DNA of 64,000 nucleotides, taken from the NCBI GenBank assembly GCA_048013815.1, contig CM106585.1:10230001-10294000 (forward strand), in the 5' to 3' direction. The stretch comes from Setoptus koraiensis. Taxonomy: Eukaryota > Arthropoda. The position numbers and the translations under genes are program-made. Below the pieces are notes generated by a model that was not told the origin of the DNA, made no database searches, and saw only the letters and a list, made by a program, of their open reading frames with translations. Every line of letters starts with the position of its first letter. Positions within the stretch are counted from its first letter, which is position 1. Below are positions 45,812 to 57,700 of this stretch, one piece after another.

Positions 45812-48800
45812 AACTCACTTCTCTTACTAATACTATCGACACTTGACCTAAATCTGATTTGAGAAGAAGAAAGAATGATGAGACTATTAAGAGTCTATAA
45901 TCTATGATAATATTGGTAACTGCATTCAATGCCCCATAGAGAAAGAGTGAGAGAAAGAGTGTTCAGGGAAAACATGTGATCCATATTATCATTACCATAT
46001 ATCATCATTAGCACCACCACCACCGCAGCCACCATCTTTATCACGGAACGCTCGTCTCTCACCTGTCCGGTGTGTCTAATCTTATTATCGTAGAATTCGC
46101 GTCCATTTTATATCATATAATATCATCGAATGAGTGTAATGTTCCTTGACTAGACTTATCTTGGTCACAAAATAAGTGTTCCTTTCATTTGCGTACCAGG
46201 TCACGATCTTGTTTCATTGAGCTATCGTTGGTAGTTGCCTTTTAGAATTAAAATTTATCAATTCATAGACACACACCGGAAACACCCTCAGCGTACTACA
46301 ATACTTTTAATTCATCCACAAATCGTCATTATAATCATATCTATTATTACTATTGAAATATTGATGTAAGCAACGAAACAGAATAATTACTAAACCAAAT
46401 AATTATTTTGATGTTTTTATTGTGATAATAAATAGTTTGCTTATAGTTAAATAATGTAAGTTCGTAGCGTCGATGATGTTGGCAATTACGTTCAAGTCAT
46501 ATTGATCCAGTTCACCTGTCCACTTGAAAGGTCATTCCATTCGCTACGACCAAACAACTGTGAACGTTTTCCACTCCGGGGTTTATTGTTTTCGCAATGT
46601 AATGACGACGATATTTACAATACAAAGAATGGTAATAATTGGTGCGATGTGGCGTTCAAATCGCATATATGAGTTCACTAATCTCTACATTCGCATGATT
46701 ATTGAATTATGAGTGAAAGAGTGAAATAGAGAGATACAGAGAGACTTGACCAACCACAGATAGAGTTTAATTCAATATTCAATTACTACCTCTCTGGTGT
46801 CACTCACACACATCGATTAAAACAGACTTAAGCCGCAACAAAAATATTATCATTATTACATGACTGAAATTATCCATTTCTCAATGTTACTTATGAACTA
46901 TTTTTAGTGTTTAGTCTCCATGATAGGTGTGCAATACTACTCTTATGTTGCCTAAGAATACTTATACTTATGAATACTTAGATACTTTTGAGGAGGCAAC
47001 TCTCGGAATAACTCTGCAGATACTATTTATATATTCTCGTTTTATTCATCCCGAAATGCACCGAGCTAGAGAGATGTTTATTTTTCCAGTCTTGCAGCAC
47101 TATCAACACCATATAGTAGTAGTGGTCTGCTTCTCTCTTGCAGCAACAACATGATAAATTTAGTGGCAGGTAGGTAGGGCAAAAACGAGAGTGAGCAGTT
47201 GATGCTCTTATCTTGATAATCACGACGAATGAATGGGCATGAAAAGAAAAGAATAATCACGATAAATTTCTACAAAGCTACCCTAGCTTGACTTTCACTA
47301 GGTGTAATATGCTCAATATTTATTGGCTTACGTAATGAGTGTGTGTGTGAGATAGCGAGAGATAGGGAGAGCGAGATGGAGGGATACAGGTGAGTTGCAG
47401 CAGCAAAGAACTGGCTTCACCCGAGGTATATGTCTCGCGGTTCATGTCTAGCGGTGTTGTATTATGCTAAGTAATACATCAAGTTGCTGCTTAGCCTTAA
47501 ATATCTGACTATGAAATATTAAGCTATTGAGCTCGGTTCAGTTTGATATCGTGAATTGAAAGAGAGTGATCACTCTCTCAATAAACATTTCGCTGCACTA
47601 TCTATAGATCAGTTGCGTTCACGTTTTTCATTGCTACCCAGAGATGGACGCTTAGATGGTCAGATTTGGCAGCTTCGTTTACTAGAAATTGTTGAGTTGT
47701 GGCGGCGGCACTAGATCAGATTGGGATCTAATAGGCACTATTGCAGCAACAACAACAACAGCAGCAGCAACAAGTTCATTTTGGTCGACCAAACTAAATT
47801 GGCAAGTTGACAATGAGTTCAAATTGTGATGAATATTGAATAGCTGGCCAATGGTTAATGGTGCAAATGACTGAATTAGATATAAAAGCGGTGTTAGTCT
47901 CTCTCTCCCTCTATCTCTCTCTATCTATGGTCAATCCCTTCTTTCAGTCAAGTCAGTTTGGCTAGTTCTATGAGCAAGCCTATTTGGCTCTCCCACGGCC
48001 CAATTATCTCGGCGGCGGCAAGTCGTGATAATTGGACATCGTATAGTGATAATGGTCAAAGTGACTCGCTTGACGCCATCTTTCGACCACCCCACTACGA
48101 TTAAACGATCACGGAGTGAAAGATGGACATAGTTGGAAAAATGGTCGATGAAACAGGAAGAATGACGACCGATCGATTCTGCATTTCGGTTATCGGCTCA
48201 AACAGATATTAGCACTATCACCAGTAGTATCATTCGTTCGGTCCGGTTCTGCTTCTTTTATTTTCTTTCCTTTCGTTTTTTAATATGTTTTCGGCAGGGC
48301 AACCTATCATGAGCGAGACGGCGATGGCGACGGCAACGACGACGACTTGAGATACATAGTAGTGCGTGCCTAAGAAAAATAACGACAACATGTTTCGTAA
48401 GTAAATTGCGAGTAAACGTATCAGCGCCACTCACCAAGCGGCCATTCAACAGGTGAACAGGCCCTTTATTTTGCAAGTATCAAAGGCAAACTGCTAGGCT
48501 TGTCCATCGCTTCTTTTTATCTTTTGAATTATTATCATTGATATGATGTTAACAACTATCAGGAAAGGGATATGTAGAAAGAGCGTGCAACTAATTGTAT
48601 GACTGTCGTTGTTCTTGTTGCTGTTAAATCATCTAATGTGATCGGTGACGCTAACAGCAGTGACGCTAACAACAAAGAGGCCAAATACTATTTGGGTCGT
48701 CAGCAGTTAAACAATCATATCTGTCGTTCTGCTGATTCGTTTACCATACAAACAGGACGAGCAGTAGATGTAAACACACTTGCACTTTGCTAATCTATCA

Positions 48801-50967
48801 ATGATAACCGGCTTGCCGATAAGTTAGAGTGAGTGAAGAAACGAAACGTAACGTAACGCAGCGCTTTGATGATAAACGTAAATGACAGCGAAAACTTCAA
48901 CAATAACAAGTGAGAGAGGAAGTGAGCGACAATGGATTAGATTACGTCACCGATTTGTCTAATGCATTTAGTTAAGTGACCGGCTATTTGGCTGTTGGTC
49001 AAGCGTTTGCCAGCAAGCATTTGCTACGATTTGTATACACATTATTGTTGATAGGTTACGAGCGAGTGGTCAAATGAATCATAGAGAAGAAAGGAAAAAG
49101 ATTTCTATTCTAAATGCACAAGTGGACAAATGATCAAAGCAAAGAGAAGATGATTCAGGAAGTGACTCTCCTGTGGTGAACGTCTGGGTCGTGTCGCTTG
49201 TTCTAATGGACACTGATTAGATCAATATCGCGTTAATTATTACAGTGAATTGGATATAAATAATGATTAAATGCACTCAATTTTAACAAGCGTTAATCAT
49301 TCTTGACACACAAACACAATGTGTGTGTCTGAGCGAGAGAGAGAGAGAGATCTTACTGAACCTATTGTGCTGTATTGCAAGCGAAGGAGCATTTTAAAGT
49401 TTTGTGTGTTACTTCTCTCAAATGGGCTGACACGACGAGAGCCACCTTGTTGTTTGTTGTGTCATGTTTTGCTGATCTCTCTCTCTCTCTCTCTCTATCT
49501 ATGTGTACCATGCAGTCTCATCCACGACGTTTAACATTACATAACATTGCGAAGCGATCCCGTTTTTAATCATCCCATAACATTGAATGCAGCGAGCGCA
49601 TGGGTTTTATTGTCAAGATCATTTGTGGTTTTTACCTGTGCCATGGATGATACTGTTACATAAGATTTACAATATCCAGCGAGTGTGCTCATAATCACGC
49701 TGATGCACCGCCAATAAGTCGTCGTTTGTTTATGTGCCACAACTGAGCAAGCACCGTTATGATACACCCAAATGATGTTGTTGTTGTTGTTATCATGTTC
49801 TCTTACAAACATTGTCTGAAACAATCGAGTTAAGTGAACTTCGACCGTGCTAAGGCAACGCATTGTACAGGGCAGCAACAATATAGTGCACACAACTAGA
49901 GTAAAAAATGAAATCAAAACAAAATTTCTTGCTGATCGACACCGTTATCTGGCTGTTTGATAAACTCGCTGGCTGTCTCTGTTTGTCTCAATATATATAT
50001 ATCTATATGGCCACCCATAATTGTTGTAGTCACGCTTGCAGTTATGATTATGGTTTTCTGTATGGCATACATCTAATACAATAATGTAATAATAATAATA
50101 AGAATAGTCAGCACAGTTCATTCGTGAGCCAAACCTAGCAGATCCATACCTATGGTGACGATCAGCTATTTCCATTGTTTCATTTTGGCCACCAAGAAAG
50201 GCCATCGCTCAATCTGTTTTGGCGAACAAGCGAGAGAGAGAGCGAGCGAGAGCGAGAGTGAGAGTGAGCGAGATCAATTAGACATGAGAGAATATGAGAG
50301 GGACAAAGGCATATAATTGGATCAATCGGCGTCATCTCGAGCTCACTTGCTGACTGACTGACAAATGACCGAGCAACACACAAATATCTTACACATCATG
50401 GGCACAATGTGTGCAAGCGTGACTAGCCAGAGATAGTCCGCTAATGATCCTTTTGCTCGTTCGGCAGTCAATCGGCTGGAAAATTCTCTTAACCGCTTCT
50501 CCTCTTTCGCCTTCCTACGACACAGTCGTTCCCTGGTGTGATGGCCAACAGCAACAACAAGCTTGCTTGCAACAAGGCCAGCTCACTGTAGCTGGCTAAG
50601 TCGAGCAGACAAGCTGGAATCAGTTGGCTGGCTCAAATGGAGCCGAGCCAGCCATGCCGCCTATCACATATTGATGATGTCAATTGAATTGCGAGCTGGG
50701 ATGATCAAGATTATTGAGGCGGTTCATTGGGCACATGTGCTCGCTTTGGCTGCCAACAGGCTGGCCGGTGGATGGAAAAAGAATAGAATCAGTGTATCGT
50801 CATCGATTAAATCTCGACAGATATCAGGCAGCAACACTTGTTGCGCCGCATTCGCTAACACTATGTGTGGTATCGCATGCGACTCGGCTTGCCAGCGAGT
50901 GCCAGTGAGAAGGAGACGACGACGACGACGAACTTCGATTGATGTTTGTTGAATAGAATGGGAGAGC

Positions 50968-50969
<2 letters not shown>

Positions 50970-51001
<32 letters not shown>
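50970..51001. repeat. GA microsatellite
   Basis: A perfect (AG)n run of about 32 bp directly follows GGGAGAGCGCG. Together with the GA-rich tract at 50232-50275 it forms a GAGAG cluster upstream of the large Ser/Thr-rich gene. Confidence 0.9.
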
Positions 51002-51003
<2 letters not shown>

Positions 51004-51731
51004 ACACAAATTAATACACCTGTTTCGTACACAGGCGAATGTTGCCCGGCCAAGGGTCATTCGCTTGCGTGCGATTACACTCCTACCGTTCGGCTACCTG
51101 GCATTCATTCATCATTGTCCGTTGTGTGGCACTCACCGTCGTCGTCGTCGTCATCATCATGTTCAAGGGTTCGACCAGCGACCGGCCACCACTTTTACGG
51201 AGAAAGTGGTCTCTTCGTGTGTGTGTGAGAGAGCGAGCGAGAGCGACGCAATCAATATCCATTGGAACGGTCCGGAGCGAGTGTTGCTCGAGCGGTCTGT
51301 CCAACAGCGACTAGCCAGCTCACCGCAAGATGCCAAAATGCCCAACACAAAGATGATTCTGTTAGTGTGGGCGCCAATCGCCGCCAGAGATGGTCAAGTA
51401 TTGCCTGACCGCCTGGCCGGCTGCCTTCTTCGATTCGGACACTGAGCATTCTTCAAGTGTTTGCAGAGTCTTGCCAAGAAGGTTAAATGGTGCAATGGAG
51501 AGCCGCTACGTCGGCGGCGGCGACGGCGGCAATTTATAATATGTATATAATGGGCCCGACCAAAGAGTAAATTATCTAGTTCTTGGCTCATTCATCCAGT
51601 CTCATGTGTGTATATAAGAGAGTGTTTGTATACATAAATATATGGCTAACGCCGATGGAAACTGTGTTCACTATTGTTATGTCTCAATGCTGTAGGCAGA
51701 CAGATTAAGATGAACACAAACGGAGGATCGA

Positions 51732-51753
51732 GTGTGTGTGTGTGTGTGTGTGT
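51732..51753. repeat. GT microsatellite
   Basis: A perfect (GT)11 run, one of five GT/CA tracts in the 3 kb before the large Ser/Thr-rich gene. Confidence 0.9.
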
Positions 51754-52565
51754 TGGAATCGTCATTATGAAGAAAATTCTCTCTCCCTCTCTCTTCATGT
51801 CTGTAAACCTTTCTCGTTTCTTTCGCATTTGAATGGGTTTCGCGGTGGCGAGCCAGCTAACGAAAAGTTTAGACAGTGTCTGGTTGTTTCTTGGCTCGTA
51901 GACCAATGCGCGCACAACAGGTGCAAAAATACACAATCAATCATCGTCGCTTGTTGAGTAGCGGTACAGTCAGCACACACACACACACACACACAACGGC
52001 TAACTGCAAACCGCACTGCATTCCAGTCGATCTGGCGAGAGAATTGAAATTATACCGATGATTGAATAACTTCCAGCCGGCCGGGCCTAACCTTAACTGG
52101 AAACTCACGTTGGGTGGATTTAATATTATTAGATGTTACTGTCGGTGTGCGTGCGTGTGTGTGTGTGCCCATGTTGCGAAATAAACAATTGTTATGGCAA
52201 AAGATACAGCAATGCAAGCATGATACAATCTCAATTGCGACAACAATAACAACGATATTGAATGAACAAAAACAAAACAAAAGGAAGCCACAAGTGTGCA
52301 ATGATCGCCCTAGTGAACTCGTTGATTAAATTAGCACAACAAAACAGCAAAGTGAACACCACAAACAAACGAATAAACGCCACCATATTTACATAAGTTG
52401 CATGATGCTGTCATAAGCCAGTGCCCAACGTAAGTAACATCGAGACAACGCAAGCTCGTTTCGCAGTGCCGCCACTAATGATTCATTAGCAGTGAATGAT
52501 GACGCGCGAATCACCGATCAAGAGGGCGAAGAATACATTGTTGTGGATACATTGTTGTCGCGTTA

Positions 52566-52588
52566 TGTGTGTGTGTGTGTGTGTGTGT
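52566..52588. repeat. GT microsatellite
   Basis: A near-perfect (GT)11 run, unlinked to any exon that I can support. Confidence 0.9.
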
Positions 52589-54384
52589 TATGTAACCAAC
52601 GATGAATTAAATTCCAAGCTGCATCAGATGCGGGCTGCTCGCCTTCATTCGAACGCTGTCTCAGTTCACAATGCATCACAACTTTAGCTGCCAACATGTT
52701 AACATCGGCCATGAACGCCATTTAGTGTCTCGGTTGAAGTTCGAGATGGGAGCCTAGTATCAGTGCACTCTACATTAATAGATTTGTTTCACCATCAATC
52801 AGTGGACATCAGTTGCATATGCACACGCAGCGAGTTTGAAATTTATCTTGATGGCCGTCAGGGTCTATTTTTAAGATTCAATTGATGCTAGTCACTGATC
52901 AACCTTCATCCTTGATGGTCAGTTTGCGCAGTGTTTTCGCATACAATTCAATGATGTGACGCCTGCCGATAATGGAGCCAAATAAATTGCAAGGATCCAT
53001 GAATCGAAATTCAGGATGAACTCGGCAGCAATCATTGTATGTGTTATATGCTGTACTGGGAGAAAAATGTTGCTGGCCTTGATCTTATTTTGGTCCATTC
53101 GCCATTGTCTTGTCTTTTGTAACAAGCGAGAGTGGCCACTAAATTACGTAAGCCAGACTATTTAAAGTGAGATTGTATTGGTACCAGACATAATACAATG
53201 ATGGCAATGTAGATCATTAGTGATAGTTCTATTGTTTCTTGCTGTCGTGCATGACAAATACTTTGCCATTGCCAAGCAAATTATTATTAATCAGCATTTC
53301 TAGCAAAACAAAATCTCTTGACAGTGTGACCGTGATTGTGTGTATGCTAATAAAATGTAGCTGTTGCATTCTGAATGCCATTGCTGTGATTAGCGAAGTG
53401 TCTCAATTAAAAATGATTGTTATGAGATAAGAATGCGACAGATAATTATAGATGGCCTATGATTAGCAGCGGCAGCAGCAATTGTAATATGTCGATACAT
53501 ATGTTGCCATAACAGCAAAATAACAACAACAAATGGACATGATTAACTTTCAGCGAGGGGTCAGCGTCAATCTCGCCACCATTGTATGTCTTGACCTACT
53601 CTTACTTATATTTATTCACGATAAGTAGGATAGGGGGCGCTGATATTAATGAGTCGGTGTGTCCGTTGTGAAACAGGTCGGCCCGCGCGATACAGAGAAG
53701 TTCCATTGACGTTGCTCTGGGGTGTCCAGACCTAACCATCAAGGCACAAAGGCATCTGTGCAGCACATAAGTACAGAGCACGAATTGTGAGCGTTGTGTG
53801 TGCTCAAAAAGTTATATTAAGCGGGAAACCCAACTTGTAGCCCAGACGAGTTTGCAATTCGCACTTTGTAAGGCAAGATAACTGTGTGCACTTATGCACA
53901 CACTGTGCCTGGCTAGCTTGCACAGTGCATGCCGAGAGAATGCATTGCGTAAGGCAGCGTAGCATCATCTGCAGAAACTTGGTCGCTTGCGCTGGACACC
54001 CCATAGTACACCCTCTGCAGCCGTATTGCGCGCGCTTATTTCGGCCAGCTTCGCTTGCCCAGTGCACAGTCAACCTGGCTGGACACACACTCCACAGTGC
54101 ACTGTGCACAACAAGACACATTTGTGTACTGTGTTGTGTGTAGTTCGGCCATATGAGCAAGGGGGTAGCGCATTGGAGGCAGAGCTGGAGAGAAAAAAGT
54201 TCGATTTAGGCACAGAAATAGACACTTTCATTTTTGCCGACTTCTCACACAGTTGCCCGACTCGCGCGCTAAATGTGTGCGCAAGTGTGTGTGTTCAAGC
54301 ATTATCACTGTGTGAGTGTGTGTGTCGAACTTTTTTACTGCCTCATTCGTCAATCGAATTTGAGTTGTTGGTGCGAATCACAAG

Positions 54385-54419
54385 ACACACACACACACGC
54401 ACACACACACACACACACA
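54385..54419. repeat. CA microsatellite
   Basis: A (CA)n run of about 35 bp with one CG interruption, about 330 bp before the ATG of the large Ser/Thr-rich gene, probably in its 5' UTR or promoter. Confidence 0.9.
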
Positions 54420-54744
54420 AACTCACATGCTCACATAGGAGGTAAAAAGTTCGATTTTTGTCCATTTGTCGAACGTTTCTCGACCTATATTAATGTTCAC
54501 ACTAATTTAGTGGCGGTAACGAGAATTGCAAAATTATTCGAAAATTTTATAATCTAACAAATAACAACAGAAATATCAATCAATCTCTTATAATTCAATA
54601 TCAACAGTAGGTAAATAATCTGCGCCGATAATTGAACAATCCGACACTTTATTCGATGATCAACAAGCGAGCCTCAAACGAAAAGATGAGAGGGCAGTAA
54701 CTCGATCAGACAGGTTGACCAGAAAATACCAAGAAGCAGACAAA

Positions 54745-57700
54745 ATGAGGCAGCCGCACAATTGTGGGTCGCAAGCAAGCGAAATATCAGCAAAGATGAA
54801 CGGTGTGCATCACAGTCCAGCAAACAATAGCAGAAAACCAATCAAGTATCCACATATTAGCTCAGTAATGAATAGACTGCATCAACGAAGGGAGAATTTT
54901 AGAATTTTCCACAACATTTGTTCTGCCGACCGATACGAAAACTCTCATAGCGCTACAACTACTGAATCGTCGATGCCAAATACAACAAATGTTTGTCCTA
55001 CAACCACAAATCAACTCATTAGATTCTATGCAAATGAATCATCATTCAGTAATCAATTAACGTCATCAGTGATAGCTTCTAGAAACAGAAAAAATCATTC
55101 AGCATCAATCATGCACAATATACCAGTTAAGCATCCTTTGGTGATTAGTTTATTTCTTATAATATTGGCTATAAACAACAGTTATATTCTTCTCTCATAT
55201 GCGAAGAACAATAATAATCAGCCAGATACAAAATTGAACATTAACAATAATAATGCCAATAAGAACGCTATCAACAACAACAATGCAAGACAGAAAAATG
55301 ACGATTACTACATTAGTCCTCTTTTACAAGCCGATGAAGATCTCATTGAAAAAATTAATAATAAGCTTCGATTAGACACAGCCATGCCAGCTGCAAGCCA
55401 ACAGCTAAAGTCTTCTTCAAACTTGTCAGATCGCCAAAATAATCAACCAGAATCAGATGTTGATAGCCAACAAAAACAAGAATATGAAGCATTAAAGGCT
55501 GAAATTGATGCATTAGAGGATCAATTAGCATTGGCTAGCCAAAATCAAATACGTCTAACTTATGATAAACCCTTGGGCTCTGTGAGTCAGCAGCAACAAC
55601 AGCAACGAAACCAATTGATATCCAACAATAATTATAATCAGGATACACAGCATTATCAGCAAGACGCTAGCTATGCGCCAAAAGAGCAAATTTCACGATC
55701 ATCATCTAATGTGCACGATAGCAGCAATGAAACGAACGCGGCCCCAAAAACTTCACCTGAGCGAAGTAAACAAGACAAGCCTATGAGTTTATCCTCATCG
55801 TCTCAGCAAAGCAATAACAATTCTGATAATTCTCCAACAAGCTTGTTTATTGGTCAACTGGAATCATCGCCCACTGTTCACGATTCTTTAGTGTCCGACA
55901 TGGAAGATGACTACTATCCAATGTCGCAGGGGTCAACAAACGAAGATGATATAGCATCTTCACTTTCCAGAGTTCCAAATTCTAACAAAGCATCAGACGC
56001 TTCAAAGGTATCGAGCGCTAGTTTACCGAACGATAAAAAAGCTATCAATGGTGCCATAGATAAGTCTAGTGATAGTAAAATCAACAACGATCTGGAAGTG
56101 TCAGCGCAAACTCAAATCTTGAATTCCAACTCTAGAAGAGGATTCGATTTTGGTCCGCAATCGCATCAGTCAAACAATCCTACTTTGATAGCAAGCAACC
56201 AATTTCCAACCAATCCAACTGTGACCAGACAGCAAGCAAATCAGTTCAACCAGCAAGATCCATCAACATCAACTTTATTATCAGTGGAAAATGTTTGGAG
56301 GCCTCAAAATGACCAGGAATTGAATCAGCAATATAATCGAGCGAGAAATTTACAGATAACATCTGCATCAAGATTTGATACGAATGATGGTGACCAAACC
56401 AGTCAACCAAGTGCTTTAGAGCATAGACCTCAACCTCATCATGTTCATTTCACCGGGCATTCCTTCCTTCCAACACCACCACCCCTTCAGCCAACAAACA
56501 ACCGAGAATTTAAATTCCAGCAACCAGGCGCAGCAGCTTCTGGGCCGCTTATTTCAGTTTTGAGCGGTGGTGATAATGGAGGTGGTCATCATAGTGTGAC
56601 TTGGAATCCACCACCGACGATAAATCCACCGACACTAGGACTACAACCAGGGCAACCGCAAATAAGTGGTAATCAATTTCCTTTACCAGTTCCACAATTC
56701 GGACCATTAAGCCCTTTGCCGATTCAACCCTTGTCCAACAATGGCAGAGCTCCAACAAGATTCGAGAGCAGCCCGCAACAGGGTCAGCCTAGATTTGAAA
56801 ATCAGCAGAATCAACTGAGATTTGAGAATCAGCCGAGGTTCCCCGAAAACAGTGCTTCAAATAGACAACGTTTCGAGGATCATTCTCAAGGACCACCGTC
56901 TCGATTTGAATCTTCTATGACCGAAGCGGCACCGAGATTAAATGAGCAAGATGTCTCCACAATCTCATCTAAATTTGATAATCAACTCAGCCTTTCCACT
57001 GGACAACCAATCTCTTCATCTACAGGACTCCAATCGCCGTTATTTGATGGAGCCTTCCAAAATTCCAGAAATTTCACATTCAATGACCAGAACAATTTTA
57101 ACACTCAGCCAAGTGTTGATGACATTCCAACGGAAGGTATCAGTGTTCGACCGCAACCACCACCTGTTGCTAATTTCGACAACAGAAATCAATCATTTAG
57201 ACCTAGTCAATGGGCTTCTCAAGGTCCTTCCACATCACCTAGAACAGAAATCAACGAAAAAGCTGCTTTCGATAGTCAGCCCAAACCCATTCTCAAAGCT
57301 CCTCAAACCCAACTGGCTACGAACCAAGCGCTGAACAAACCACCCCCAAAGCAACAAGTCAATGCACCTTTTACAACTTCAACTCGCTCTAGTTTGGACG
57401 TAACGAGTCCACCTGGAAATGTGGGAAATACCACAAAGAAGGAGGACGTTGTTATCTACTATTATTATTACTACGATGATAACAAAAATGGAACTGTTGT
57501 CGCCGTGAACGGAACTGCAGCAAATGGTAACCATTCGTCAACTAGCGAGACAGTGATGGAAGACGGGTTAGAGGACACACCTTATATGGACGACCCCATG
57601 ACAATTCCATCAACGAGTCAAGCACCTGGCTCGACTGACAAGTCACCAAAAGTAACATCTTCTACTGATCCTACAAGCAGTTTCTCGACTCGCAATCCTA

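Larger units (their letters stand above)
45812..54744. other. 8.9-kb gene-free region rich in microsatellites
   Basis: I find no convincing exon. Simple repeats include CAG/CAA triplets at 47743-47772, GA-rich tracts at 47349-47390, 49333-49350, 50232-50275 and 50970-51001, GT or CA runs at 51732-51753, 51974-51995, 52152-52168, 52566-52588 and 54385-54419. The part at 50400-51600 is more GC-rich than the rest. The position upstream of a very large single-exon gene suggests promoter, 5' UTR introns or enhancers; GAGAG tracts resemble GAGA-factor sites in insects. Many open frames here are translations of simple repeats. Confidence 0.55.
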